Positions 20,766 through 32,202 of a stretch of DNA of 64,000 nucleotides are shown here, piece after piece; the stretch's first letter is position 1, and each line of letters begins with the position of its first letter. The stretch comes from Campanula takesimana. Lineage: Eukaryota > Streptophyta > Magnoliopsida > Asterales > Campanulaceae. Where the stretch lies: the NCBI GenBank assembly GCA_026119855.1, contig JAOWBW010001620.1, positions 176,455 through 240,454 of the forward strand, written 5' to 3'. A program made the position numbers and the translations under genes. Below the pieces are notes generated by a model. The model searched no databases, was not told the origin of the DNA, and saw only the letters and a list, made by a program, of their open reading frames with translations.

Positions 20766-21633
20766 GAGTCCTAAAGGCTTGCTGTGCTTCGAGCTCGTTT
20801 CGAGCTCAAGCACGAGCACGGGAACGGGAACAAGAAAGGTTAAGGGCAGGTCTTTTAAGATCAAAATTAGCAGCTCCAAAACAAGAAGGAGAATCACGGG
20901 AAAGAGCTGTACATGTAAATATCTAAACCCTAACTTTATTATATTATTATTGATGGATCAGAAATAGACTCGATCGTGGGTAAGAAAGGGCATAAAGGGA
21001 ATGCATTTTTTGACAAATGTAGACTTAGTTATAAATACTTTGCATTTTCTTTTGTTTTTTTCGTCACAGTTCATAATCAGTTCCAAACCCTCCTTTTTTT
21101 CATTTCAACAAAAAACATTATTTCTTTTTCTATTTGCAAAATAGAAACTCAAACATTTACCAAATGTGACCTAACTATTCTTATTGATGCACCCCTTAAA
21201 ATAGTCATTTCATTGATGGTCATATATTTTCTTTCGTATATGTGTAGGCTGCCTGCCCTAGAGAAAGGAAATGCTCTGGAAAGGACAAGGTCAGCAACTA
21301 GGGAAAGAGCACAGTTTCATGTAAATATCTAAACCCTTACATAGTTAATTAGATTTTTATTGATGGGTCAGAAATAGAGTCGATTGTGGGTAAAAAAAAG
21401 GGCATAAAGGGAAATGTAATTAGTGCTTTTGCAAATCTGTGAAATTTATATATGTGCTGTGGATGTGGTGTGCGCAGGGAACTCAACTTCTAGAGCTCGA
21501 AACAGCAGTTGTTGTACCTACTGCACCAAGGGAATATGATGGGATTTTGTCTCCAAGTGAGGAGCGGACAATTGCGGTGGCAGTATCCTCAAAAGCTGAT
21601 GCAGATGTGGAGATGATGCCTGCTAATACACAC
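20766..21633 (+). pseudogene. Unrecognised three-exon gene fragment with a duplicated module
   Basis: Exon-like blocks have AG before and GT after: 20766-20914 (arginine/glutamate-rich, REREQERLRAGLLRSKL), 21248-21320 (ERTRSATRERAQFH) and 21478-21633 (GTQLLELETAVVVPT, SEERTIAVAVSSKADADVEM). The ends of blocks 1 and 2 and the following 90 bases are similar (GTAAATATCTAAACCC), showing a 406 bp tandem duplication. Block 2 to 3 keeps frame; block 1 to 2 does not. I recognise no domain. It may be a decayed host gene or sequence picked up by a Helitron. Whether it belonged with the F-box fragment at 29163 is unclear. Confidence 0.4.
20914..21410 (+). repeat. 406 bp tandem duplication of exon end plus intron start
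   Basis: GTAAATATCTAAACCC starts at 20915 and at 21321. Both are followed by TTATTGATGG(A/G)TCAGAAATAGA and GGGCATAAAGGGAA. Confidence 0.85.
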
Positions 21634-21767
21634 GTAAGTTGTCGCATCTACTATTTACAATCCCTTAATGCTTCTTTATCGTCATCCAGTAATGCTCCCA
21701 TGTAATCCTTCAATGATTTCGGCTATAGTTACCTCCTCCGTAATCCCATAAACAACTAAGAGCAGAG

Positions 21768-22238
21768 TGTAAGATCATGGCTTGCAACACAAGTCATTTA
21801 GTGAATTCCATACATAAAATCATAAGTATAATGTTAATATAAAGTGTAGTCAATAATAAAATGTGTAGAATTCCTGAAATGTAATTTATCTATTTATGAT
21901 GGGCAAAATGGTAAATTAACATTGCTAAAGCTTGAAAGGGTGTGGTCCCTAAATGAAGTGTCACCATGTTTACTATTTAAAGGCCTCTCCATCAAGCCTA
22001 AAACATACTTCATTCTTACTTTCTCTCATCTAAATTACTTCATAATGTTGGAAGACTTTTGAGAGATTAAGAGACACTTATCATTTAGAAGAACACTTCT
22101 CCCTACTTGTTCTTCATTTCTCCCTACAACATTCATAATGGATTCAACAGGTATTATCTCGCTTCCGCCTTCATCTTCATCCTCAATCTTATTCTGAAAT
22201 GAGCGTGGCATTCAGGGATATAAATAATTGTTCCAATA
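21768..22238 (+). repeat. 5' LTR of the copia element
   Basis: Starts TGTAAGATCATGG and ends TTGTTCCAATA (the 3' LTR has the expected CA end, so the terminal C has become T). 471 bp. Confidence 0.93.
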
Positions 22239-22240
22239 AT

Positions 22241-22252
22241 TGGTATCAGAGC
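22241..22252 (+). promoter_or_regulatory. Primer-binding site of the copia element
   Basis: TGGTATCAGAGC, two bases after the LTR, complementary to initiator tRNA-Met. Confidence 0.93.
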
Positions 22253-22467
22253 CCCGTTCATTTTGGTTTAAGTTTGGGTTCTTCTTTGGGAAAGTTTTGT
22301 ACTTTCAATTTGATTCATTTTCCCTGTTGAATCATTAAGTTTTAATGTTGATTAGGGACTCTAATTCGTTCATAGAGTACTGATAATCATCATCTAAAAT
22401 TCAGAAAATGGTTTGAAAGTGTTTTGTTCATTAAATTAAAATGGTTCAAGTTAGACTATCCCTTCAT

Positions 22468-22593
22468 AACATGGTTTTATGTTTTAAGTACATACCATGT
22501 GGATCTACTTACTTGATTCCATTAATTTTAAAAGCAAGATTATCCTAAATAACATGGTTTTATGTTTTAAGTACATACCATGTGGATCTACTT
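22468..22593 (+). repeat. 83 bp-spaced duplication in the copia leader
   Basis: ATGGTTTTATGTTTTAAGTA plus the following CATACCATGTGGATCTACTT occurs at 22471 and again at 22554. Confidence 0.88.
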
Positions 22594-22661
22594 GTTTTTC
22601 ATGCCTTTTGGGACAAAATATGGAAAAAGTGCAGCAAAAATGCATGAAATGGTGGCTTTAG

Positions 22662-22827
22662 CCCGGTCGGGTATTATGTTCTGCCCGGTCGGGTCTTATG
22701 TTCTGCCCGGTCGGACCTCAAGAAAACACCCGGTTGGACTAAATGTGTTTGCCCGGTCGGGTCTTTGGTTCCACCCGGTCGGGCATTGTATGTTGCCCGG
22801 TCGGGTATTAGGCATTGCCCGGTCGCG
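22662..22827 (+). repeat. Eight CCCGGTCGGG dyads phased at 22-23 bp in the copia leader
   Basis: Dyads start at 22662, 22684, 22706, 22729, 22752, 22774, 22796 and 22818. Five are the exact CCCGGTCGGG; the others differ in an arm (CCCGGTCGGA, CCCGGTTGGA, CCCGGTCGCG). Spacing is 22, 22, 23, 23, 22, 22 and 22, roughly two helical turns. Spacers are AT-rich and mostly share a TATTATGTTCTG-like stem. The array lies about 420 bp after the PBS, in the untranslated leader, inside a weak 122-codon frame that I do not consider coding. Confidence 0.93.
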
Positions 22828-23989
22828 CATATTCACTATTCACATGATTTTTGCCTTTTTCAAGATGTTGCACAATTTTGTTTCCCCTTTTGAACAAAAC
22901 CGTAATTATTTTCAAACCTTAAAGTTTTTGATTAATTATATGCTTTGACAATTTTATTCATTGTTTAAATAATATTGTCACCTAAGTGATTTACGTTATT
23001 TAAACCCTAAAATTGTAAAGTGTTGGATGTTTGAGTTGATATGTGAATGGCTTGAATTTTCCAAAGAAGATCTTGACATTTGACTAAACTTGGGCATTCA
23101 TGTGGTAACAAGTAAAATGAACATTAGGTTATTTTCTTAGATGTTTATATCGGCCCAAAGAAAGATTAAGTATTTATTAAAATATAAGTTCAAATTACAT
23201 GTTACCTAAGGCAATCATTTATGAGTCAACTCGCAATCCAAAGATTAGTTTTGATGTCATGTTGATTGTCTTGTTGATGGATTTCATTGATATAATTAAT
23301 CATTATTTATTGTGTAGTTTCTTATTTATGTTTTGTATTCATTCTTGTTCTCAAAATTCCAACAAATTTGTTTATTGCTTCATCTGTAATTACTGCTATG
23401 AGTACCATTGCAATGTGGGACTAATTATAAAACTTGGAAAACAAATAATTATAATCTTGGGCTATATAGAACTCGCATTAAGGGATCCGTTTCTCTTCTT
23501 ATTGCTTGAGTGCTGAGAAGTGACACGCTCTAACCGCGTAAGCCTAATGATCATAAAGAATATTGTCCCGGAGACCTTTTGGACGGTGTCTCCAAGGATA
23601 TTGATGCTACAAACATTCCTTGATACCCCTGAGGAAACTTATTTCCATAAGGTATAAAGGGTACCGGAAATTTAAGGGAGTACATTTTAGAAATAGTTCA
23701 TCTATTGACGAAACGAAAAGGCACTTAAGTTAAGGATATCGGATGATATTCTTGTGCATTTAGTTTTAATCTTTCTTCCTTGGTTTGGTTGCTTTGAAGT
23801 GACCTATCAATGTCAAAGGACAAGTGAAATATTAATGAATTACTTTTACTTATGACACAAGAAGAAGATAAGTTAAGAATAATTTAGAACTAAAGGTACT
23901 CATTTAGCATCTACCTTTTCTCATGGGACAAGAGAAGAGGGAAAGAAACTGTGGTTGCAAGTAAAAAGAAGCTTAAGGGATCATCTCAT

Positions 23990-25123
23990 TATCATAAATA
24001 AAAGAAATGTTTCTTTTGTAAGGACCTTACTAACATGAAGTTCGATTATCCTAAGTCTCACGCTTGACGTGAGAGGTATATCATTTTGTCTTGTTTGTAT
24101 TGTATTAAGGCTAATTTGGTTTCAATTCCTACATATACATGGTGATTGGATTTTGGTGCAACCAATCATATAAGGATGTTTAAGTAGGATTGCCTAAATT
24201 ACCGAAGACCTAGTAAAGATGAAGAAATTCATCTATATGGAAACTAGGAATCCGGTTGAAGATTATAGGCATAAGGATCCTTTAAATTATTGTTAAGTAC
24301 TAGGTATTATTTTGTATTAAATAATACATTTATTGTACCATCTTTTAAACGGAATTATGATATTTATCACAATATTGGACAAGGAAGGCACTCTTGTTCA
24401 TTAATAATAAATGTGATCTTTATTTTTAAATTTCAAGGTTGTTGGTACTAGTATTTTGTCAAGTACTCTTCCTTTACTTGACATTATTCAAACAATAAAT
24501 GAGTTCCATAATAATGAAACCAAACTAGAAAGCAAAAGTTATCAAGTGAAAATTCTTATACCTTATGGCATAAGCATTTGGGTCATATCTCCTTAAGGAG
24601 AATTGACAAGCTTGTGTCAAAAAGGGATCTTTTAAAAACACCTTGATATTCCGGAAGAAACTTTTGCATTAAATGCCTTAAAGGAAATTTACAAACATTA
24701 AAAGAAAAGTATCCTCGAGAGCATCAAGTGTTCTAGAACTAATGGGTAGTTGTGAACCATTCACTACCCCTTCATAGAATGGTTAACAACAATTTCTTAC
24801 GTTCATAGAGAATTACTCTCATTATGGATACATTTATTTACTTCATGAAAAGTCTCAATTTTGGACGTTTTTCAAGTCTTATAAAACCTAAGTTGAAAGT
24901 CAACTTAGAAAAACTATTAAGAACGTTAAGTCCGATCATAGTGGTGAATACTATGATTGAAATAACGACTTTGGGGAACAACGTCCGGGTCCTTTTTGCT
25001 CGCTATTTAGAAAAGTATGGGATTGTCACTCACTACACTATGCCGGATACGGGTTACATGAATAGTGTAGATGAGAGACGTAGTAAAATCTTTAAGGATA
25101 TGGTAAGAAATATGATTTCTTAA
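23990..25123 (+). pseudogene. Copia gag zinc knuckle, pre-integrase and integrase remnants
   Basis: About 24000-24070 encodes KCFFCK followed by a damaged knuckle. About 24557-24610 encodes the pre-integrase LWHKHLGHISLRRIDKLV-type block. The open frame 24824-25123 reads RYLEKYGIVTHYTMP and DERRSKIFKDMVRNMIS, matching the copia integrase core (YLEECGIVPQYTMPG, RRNRTLKDMVR). The catalytic DRGGEY region is replaced by unrelated residues, so the enzyme is dead. Confidence 0.82.
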
Positions 25124-25830
25124 CCTCACTCATTATGGGCGATACATTGAAAAACCGCAAATTTAATTCTCATTAGAGATTCCTCTAAAGACTACTAATA
25201 AAAACCCTTATGAATTATGGACAATTTAGAAACCGTCCTTAATTCATCTTCATTGATAGGGTTGTCCAGTAGAAGCTAGCCTTATAGGTCTAATAAAGGC
25301 AAACTGGACTCTAAGACTGTTAGTAGCTATTTTGTAAGGTATGCCGAGAGATCTAGGGGCTATAAATTTACAACCCGAAAACTAGAACATTTTTTTAAAG
25401 CGAGAATTGCTAGGTTCTTTGAAGATGTTGAATTTAGTGGGAGATTAGAAGTAATATTTTGAATTTGAAAAGGAAGAGGCATCCATTTTATACCTCTTCC
25501 CTTAAGTTCCAATTGGATATCATGTTTTGTACTTGATATTCAAGAAGAACATACATTTCAAAATAAAGATTTCCCTATAAATATTGAACAACATGAAAAT
25601 GTTGATCATAAGGATGAAATTCAACAACCTCAAAATGAGGTAGAACCGGTGCCCTTTAGGAGATCCAATAGAGTAAGAAGAAAGTGCAAATCCGGATGAT
25701 TATAAAGTGTATATTGCCGAGAATAAAGGACACTTAGGTTTAGTGGGGGATGAGCCTCTCATGAAACCATTATTAGTCCTAATTCTCATATAGTGAATTA
25801 ATGTCATAAATGAAAAGTTAAAATCTATAA

Positions 25831-27068
25831 GGGAGGGGCTATTGCCACTACAATATTTACTTATCCACTACATCCATTAAATTTTTAATGAATTAATCAA
25901 CATCTTGACACAATTACCCTTAACTTCAACTTACTTTAAATTCAAAAGAACTTTCCAAATTTATCACTTATTTTGTAATTTTGAAGTATTTAATTTTCAT
26001 TTTTATGAAATTCTGAATTCAAGTAAGAATTATAATGAATAATAAATAAAATGCAAAAAAAAAAAGAGTCTAAAAATATTAGCTGTTAAAAAAAATGCTG
26101 GAGGTTACTTTTTTTTTTCTTTCTATTTTTCTTGTTATTCTAACACACCTAGGATGCTTGGCGTATATGACCAAATAACAATTATTAATTGCAATCATAA
26201 AAAGTAGATGATAGAGTCTTGAATAGATTTTTTATTGAATATTACAAAATCAATTTTATGTTTAAGTCACATATTTGCAAAGAAACTGGATAACACAACT
26301 TAATTCGATTCAACTTATTTTTCTCGTTGAAAGACACTTAATAAACAATTGTACTCCATCTATCCTAGAATGAATATCTATTTTTTAAAGGATATTTTAT
26401 TTATTAGATTAAATTGAATATTGAAAATGTATAAATATACTTGCTTACATATTTAAAATTTAGCTATTCAAGTATATAATAAACCATTTAAATTGGTATA
26501 AACAAAAATAGGGGTAAACGTTTTTAAACAATTAAGCATTTTTTAGTATATGTAGTATGTTTTTTTTTTAAAATAAAATAAACATACTTATAGTTTGAGA
26601 TGGACGAATGAAGTCTCAAATAAAATTGACATACTTTATTTTTTTTATTTTTTTTTTGATTTGTCGTTTGCTCAAAAAAAAAAAAAAATAAATAAAGTGG
26701 TTGACATGTGAGGGTAAGAAAAAAATTATAGCAAAGAGAGAAAGATGGAATTAAGTTGTGATTGCAAATAGTTGTTATTTTTAAATATTCCGTGTGTGCT
26801 TTATTGGAAAAATTAAAAAAAAAAACTCATGATTTATTTTCTTTTAGCAACTAATATTCATTTTATATTTTTGTGCATTTTTCCTCAATAATGATAAATC
26901 TTAATTTAAATTCAGCATTCTATAAAAATATGTTAGGAAATTATGGAAAGTTCTTTTCATTTAAAGTAAGGTGAATTAAGGGTAATTGTGTCAAAATGTT
27001 AATTAATTAATTAAAACTTTAATGAATGTAGTGGATTAGCAAATAGTGTAGTGGCAATAGCCCTTGCC
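25831..27068. mobile_element. Mutator-like element nested in the copia (1238 bp)
   Basis: Long inverted termini of about 125 bp, starting GGGAGGGGCTATTGCCACTA and ending TAGTGGCAATAGCCCTTGCC, differ by roughly 15 percent. A perfect 9 bp duplication, AATCTATAA, lies at 25822-25830 and 27069-27077. The AT-rich interior holds no gene, so it is non-autonomous. It interrupts the copia pol between integrase and RT. Confidence 0.92.
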
Positions 27069-27269
27069 AATCTATAAAGATAACAACGTTTGGGATCTTA
27101 TCCCATTACCTAAAGATGTGAAACCTATTATGGGTCTTTAAGACCAAAGGGATTCACAAGGTAATATGGAAAGATATAAAGCCCATCTAGTTGTTAAAGA
27201 TTTTACTCAAAAGGGAGACATTAATTATAAAGAAAACACCTTTTCCGGTATCTTCTAAAAACTCTTTTA

Positions 27270-28060
27270 GATCATTATGGCACATATGGCATATTATGGT
27301 CTTGAGTTTTATCAAATGGATATAAAGACAACTTTCCTTAATGGAGACATTGAGGAATCTATGGCTGATTTGGATCAAACTAAGCAATTAGTTTGTGAAC
27401 TTAAGAAATCCATTTGTAGGCTCAAGCAGAGCTTCTCGTCAATGGTACTTAATCAAGTTATTCTTTCATTTAGTTTTGAAACGAATCTTGATTAAGATTG
27501 TGTATACCATAAGTTCAGTGGGAGTAAATTTATAATTTTGGTCTAATATGTGGATGATATTTTGCTTACTAAGTAATGATATGAACCTTTTTTTTAAGGA
27601 AACTATGAAATTTCTTATTTGAAATGAAAGATCTTGGTAAGGCATCTTTGTATTAAGAATCCAAATTCACCGTGATCGCTCACGAGGTGTTTTAGGATTA
27701 TTACAAAAGGCCTATATGGAAAAGGTATTACAAAAGGTTTAGCATGCAAAACTGTAAACCACTTGACACCCCTAATTTTAAAGGAGACAAGTTTAAAAGT
27801 CTCGAACAGTGTCCTAAAGGTAATTTTGAATCCAAGTATATGTAAAATATCCCTTTGCATCAGCAGTAAAGAAGCTTAATGTATGAGTAAATCTTATATT
27901 TATTGTTGGGATGCTTGGTCAATACCAAAGCAATCCGGGAGAGAACATTAAGTAGCAGCCAAAAGAATGATAAAAGTATTTGCAAATCACTAAAGAACTA
28001 CTTGCCTATATTTGAAGTCGGATCATCTTGAGATCATTAAGTATTCCAACATTAGTTTAA
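27270..28060 (+). pseudogene. Copia reverse transcriptase/RNase H remnant
   Basis: 27277-27495 encodes FYQMDIKTTFLNGDIEES and ELKKSICRLKQSF, matching MDVKTAFLNGDL and LKKSLYGLKQS of copia RT. YVDDILLTK, the polymerase active-site box, is at about 27548. KSDHLEIIKYSN at 28010-28045 resembles the RNase H region. Stops and shifts separate the pieces. Confidence 0.85.
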
Positions 28061-28691
28061 TTATATGGCTGCATAAGTTTATTAAGGGACTGCGAATTGT
28101 CAACAAGTGTCGAAAGACCGCTTAAGTTTTATGGTGACAATCGGACGGCAGTCTTATAACAACAAGAGTTCATCAAAGTCTGAAGGATATAGACATTAAG
28201 TTTTTTGTTGTGAAGGAAAATGAACAAAGAAATACAACTTATAGAAACAAACTCCATTTTAGAGGATCCATTTGTAAAAGCGTTATCATCTTCAGTGTTT
28301 CACGAGCATGTTGCTCATATGGGTGTAACAAACTTTTGATAACATTTAGTATAGTGGGAGTTTGTGTTGTTCTTTCATTAATTGTTCTATTATTTAAAGT
28401 TTTGATCTCATTTGGTTAAGTTGGACTAGTTGGAAGAATATGGATTTATTCATTATGTTCCATGCTACACATCTACACTTTTGATCTATGTTATTTAGTT
28501 GGATTTGTATACGTGATTACTGTGGGTTTAGTTGCGAATCAATTACAACGACTGCCCCTTTAGTCCTTATACTTGGATGACTAATGGACGAGATTGTTAT
28601 AAATAACAATAAAGTGCGCATATTTGGGTTGTCATTTGTATTATATTTATGTTTTAAAGGAAAGACTTGTTTTGCAACCCATGTGGGAGAT

Positions 28692-29162
28692 TGTAAGATC
28701 ATGGCTTGCAACACAAGTCATTTAGTGAATTCCATACATAAAATCATAAGTATAATGTTAATATAAAGTGTAGTCAATAATAAAATGTGTAGAATTCCTG
28801 AAATGTAATTTATCTATTTATGATGGGCAAAATGGTAAATTAACATTGCTAAAGCTTGAAAGGGTGTGGTCCCTAAATGAAGTGTCACCATGTTTACTAT
28901 TTAAAGGCCTCTCCATCAAGCCTAAAACATACTTCATTCTTACTTTCTCTCATCTAAATTACTTCATAATGTTGGAAGACTTTTGAGAGATTAAGAGACA
29001 CTTATCATTTAGAAGAACACTTCTCCCTACTTGTTCTTCATTTCTCCCTACAACATTCATAATGGATTCAACAGGTATTATCTCGCTTCCGCCTTCATCT
29101 TCTTCCTCAATCTTATTCTGAAATGAGCGTGGCATTCAGGGATATAAAGAATTGTTCCAACA
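28692..29162 (+). repeat. 3' LTR of the copia element
   Basis: Starts TGTAAGATCATGG and ends TTGTTCCAACA, 471 bp, followed by the duplicated CAGAG. Confidence 0.94.
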
Positions 29163-29551
29163 CAGAGCGGTCGAATATTGTGCAACTTGGACTTTTTGTT
29201 AGTGATGTTGCATCAATCCCTAATATCTATGTCAAGGATTCAAGTCTTTTTAAGTTTTCATTGGGTATGTTAGATATAGTTGATCTTTATTACTTCTGTG
29301 ATGGTTATGTCTGGGTGATGAATGAAGGTGAGCCCAAGTCTTGGACAAAGCTATTTAAATTTGAGCATAATCCATTTCCCAGGTTTTCGGGAACTACCCG
29401 GGAAACCGAACTGGTTTTGATGAGTTGTTATGAGGGTTGGATTCTAGTACATGTGGTCCATGTTAAAAAATTGCAAATAAACACCAAATATATCAGCATT
29501 TTGAAAGAGGCAAGCCGGGTTAGTTATTTCACAGAGTTCAGTGTTGCTTGA
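29163..29551 (+). pseudogene. F-box protein C-terminal (FBA-like) fragment
   Basis: The frame enters from the copia LTR and is host sequence from the duplicated CAGAG onward. It reads IVQLGLFVSDVASIP, then CDGYVWVMNEGEPKSWTKLF, which strongly resembles the VWVMKEYGVKESWTKLF block of F-box-associated domains in plants, then ELVLMSCYEGWILVHV. TGA ends it at 29551. The F-box motif and upstream half are absent: across the insertion site the pre-insertion sequence has no long matching frame. F-box proteins are substrate adaptors of SCF ubiquitin ligases. This is most likely a broken or transposed piece of one of this very large family. Confidence 0.6.
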
Positions 29552-30202
29552 TGAATTTATTAGGTATCGAAGCAATGGACATTTAAGATTTTTGATAGAA
29601 TCTTCACGTTCACCTTTTTTAATAGCAAGTTCTGTATTTTCAGATCTACATTAGTGATCAAAGATTGTTATATTTTTTTCATTTATTGGTTTGTGAATTT
29701 TATCTCATTTTCCCTTGTCTACTTACTACCTTTAATCATAATTTTGGTTTACATTTATGTTTGACTTCCACTTTTGCCTATAGTTCATAAATTCCTTCTT
29801 GTTTGCATTCTCAAATATATGATAGTATTATTTGTGTGGTGCCATTAAAAAAAAAATACTGTGAGAGAGAAAAAAGAGAGATTTAGTAAGAGTAATAAAT
29901 GGACCACACTAGGACTAGTAATGAGAATGACAGTATGTTGTTAATATGCTTGAATAGTCAAACGGGACTATCTTTATGGGACGGAGGGAGTAGAATATAA
30001 CCATTCCCTCGAGTGCACAAACTAGTATATGATGCTAACTTGTGATGATATTTTGCAGGTTACGGGCACTTCAATGGATGCTAGGAGGGGTCCGTGATCA
30101 GTGATGGCTCTCCGAGTAGCTTAGTTGTTAGTGTAGAACAGAGTTCTCGAACTGTCGTAGGGACCTTTTGACTCGTTATTGTGGTGGCAAGTTGGAACCA
30201 TG
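29552..30202 (+). other. Non-coding region with a Stowaway remnant
   Basis: A right-hand Stowaway end (TGGGACGGAGGGAG followed by TA, ending at about 29992) is present without a clear left end. A GCAG|GTTACGGGC acceptor-like site at about 30058 precedes sequence of unknown nature up to the solo LTR. No gene recognised. Confidence 0.5.
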
Positions 30203-31293
30203 TGTTGGAATATAAATTACGCAACGAGTAGATTATACAAATAATCAAAGGGGCAATCATGTAATCACAAATATAATTGTAGTAAACCAACAATGAACGG
30301 AACAAGTAAAAGTATACTTGAATAGCAAAAGTTAGAACACTTATCGGGTAGATCGAGTCGCCTGAAAAAGACTCTACTAAGAGAAATTATTGCCTCCTAC
30401 TTGTGCGATTTCGGATACTGACAAATTCCTCCGAGGATAAAACGATCTCAAGATTAGTACCAAAGTCTGCGCACACAGGTACAGATCTACTTGTGCCTGC
30501 TATCCCACTTCGCCTGAGCCTCCCGTAATCTCACCATGAATTAAGGATTGTCAAACCATAGAAAACGGATATCAAACCTTATGCTAGATGAAACAGAAAC
30601 TAACAAACAAAGGAGATGGAGTAGTCTAACTCATACGTGAACGACGAAGGCACAGTGGAACCATGCGCCGCCGCTCACATGACCTCTGCCTCCACTGCCC
30701 TTTGTTAATGCCTGTTAGGCTTTGTTTTTATTTCTCTAGGTTGTTTCCACCGTGTCCTAATTTTGTAATATATACCCTAGGATGAAAAGTCTAATTGCAA
30801 TACCAATGTAAGCAAGACTTGCCCTAGAAAAATACATCTATGAGCTTTTTGACTTTTGTTAGGATTTTGACTCATCCGTTAATTAACACACAGTTAATTA
30901 AAGAGTCCAATTTAACTTCTTTAATTAATTCATAAAATTAATTATTTAAGTTAAATAAGTATAATAGCATATCAACTAAAAATTCAAATACACTCAAAAT
31001 AAATTATCCCACAATAAAAGATGATTAGAAACTACTTTACTTTAATTATATTGGACTACAACTAATCCAAAATAACGAAACAAAGTATAAGATATATTTC
31101 TCATCTTTAAACAGGAATAACTTCAAAGTGTATATATTTGAACTATGGATTTTACCATAAACGGAAATATCCCAATTTACTATTATTACTTTGAATCCAC
31201 ATCAAATGTATATAAATATTGAATTCGTTCAACTGCTTTGAGAACCATAAAATGGATTCACTCAGAGTTCACCGTAGATCAATATTTCCAACA
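30203..31293. mobile_element. Solo LTR (1091 bp)
   Basis: Starts TGTTGGAATATAAATTACG, ends ATCAATATTTCCAACA (inverted terminal TGTTGGAA), and is flanked by the perfect duplication CCATG at 30198-30202 and 31294-31298. There is no PBS or coding region inside. The TGTTGGAA end is common among copia LTRs, so copia is likely. Orientation was not determined. Confidence 0.85.
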
Positions 31294-31309
31294 CCATGCT
31301 CTCTCTTTC

Positions 31310-31350
<41 letters not shown>
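31310..31350 (+). repeat. (TG)n(GA)n compound microsatellite
   Basis: About nine TG units followed by twelve GA units. Confidence 0.95.
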
Positions 31351-31726
31351 TAAGGCAATTTGTGGAACCTTTGCATGCTAGTTTGGTTCTTTTTAAGATT
31401 TGCAGAGTTTGACTCTGCAAAGATTAGGTTATCCTGCCATCTTATCCATTACCCACTTGTCATTGCATTTTCAATTCGTTTGGTTTCAAGGCTATTATTC
31501 TTCTTTTTGTTGCAGTTTCAATCGTGTTGATTTGGCGCTCCCCTCATTTTTGTTGTATCTTTCTTGTGCTTTATGTTAATTTAAACTTTTATGTGTGGAT
31601 ATTTTAAACTGTGATAGTAGTATGTTTGATTCTTCACATCACAATTTTTTTTTTAGGGTTTTTGAAACGGCGTTAGAATTTAATTTACTTTTAGTATATT
31701 GCATTATTTGATAGTTATATCAAAAG
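31351..31726. other. Non-coding flank
   Basis: AT-rich sequence without a recognisable gene. AAAAG at 31722-31726 would be the target duplication of the adjacent copia. Confidence 0.5.
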
Positions 31727-32202
31727 TGCATAACATAATTCATAACCCCTGAATGCCACGCTCATTTTTAGAATAAGAATGAGGAAGAAGATGAAGGCGG
31801 AAGCGAAATAATACCTGTTGAATCCATTACAGATGTTGTAGGGAGAATAAGAAGAAGAAGAAGAATTAAGGGGACGGAGTTCTTGTAAATGATTGTGCCT
31901 TTTCTCTCTAATGTCTCTAGCGATATGAAGATTATTTAGGAGAGAAAATAAAATGAATGGAGTGATTTCTAGGGTTGATGGAGAACCCTTTATATATGAA
32001 ACCAAAAGGCACCTCATTTAGGGACTACACCCTTTCAACCTTTAGTGATGTTAAATTACCACTTTGCTCATCAAAAATATGTAATATTACATCCAGGAAT
32101 TCTACACATTATTTTAATTCACTACACTTTATATTAACATTATAGGTATGATTTCATGTATGGAATTACTAAATGACTTGTGTTGCAAGCCATGTCCCAA
32201 CA
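31727..32202 (-). mobile_element. 3' LTR of a second copia of the same family, inverted (476 bp)
   Basis: The reverse complement aligns with the LTRs at 21768 and 28692 over its whole length (shared CTTGCAACACAAGTCATTTA, GAATTCCATACAT, ATGGATTCAACAGGTATTAT). It starts TGTTGGGACATGG on the minus strand at 32202. Confidence 0.92.

Larger units (their letters stand above)
21768..29162 (+). mobile_element. Complete but defective Ty1/copia element (7395 bp including a nested MULE)
   Basis: It has two 471 bp LTRs (21768-22238, 28692-29162), a PBS at 22241, purine-rich sequence (GTGGGAGA) before the 3' LTR and the perfect duplication CAGAG at 21763-21767 and 29163-29167. Pol remnants appear in the standard copia order (zinc knuckle, pre-integrase, integrase, RT), so the strand is plus. 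Many stops and frameshifts break the frame. The LTRs are nearly identical apart from a few changes, while pol is heavily decayed. The element probably moved using proteins from another copy. Confidence 0.93.

Noticed and set aside
22662..22827. Regular palindromic repeats resembling a CRISPR array
   Set aside because: They lie in the leader of a plant copia element, the spacers are only 12-13 bases and similar to each other, and no cas-like genes are present. They are reported as retroelement dyads instead.
23199..23516. 105-codon frame in the copia interior as a separate gene
   Set aside because: It is AT-rich and lies between leader and zinc knuckle in the gag region of a decayed element; no recognisable domain.
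28517..28766. Frames on both strands before the copia 3' LTR
   Set aside because: They occupy the non-coding stretch between pol and the 3' LTR and recur, decayed, in the inverted copy at 32148-32351.
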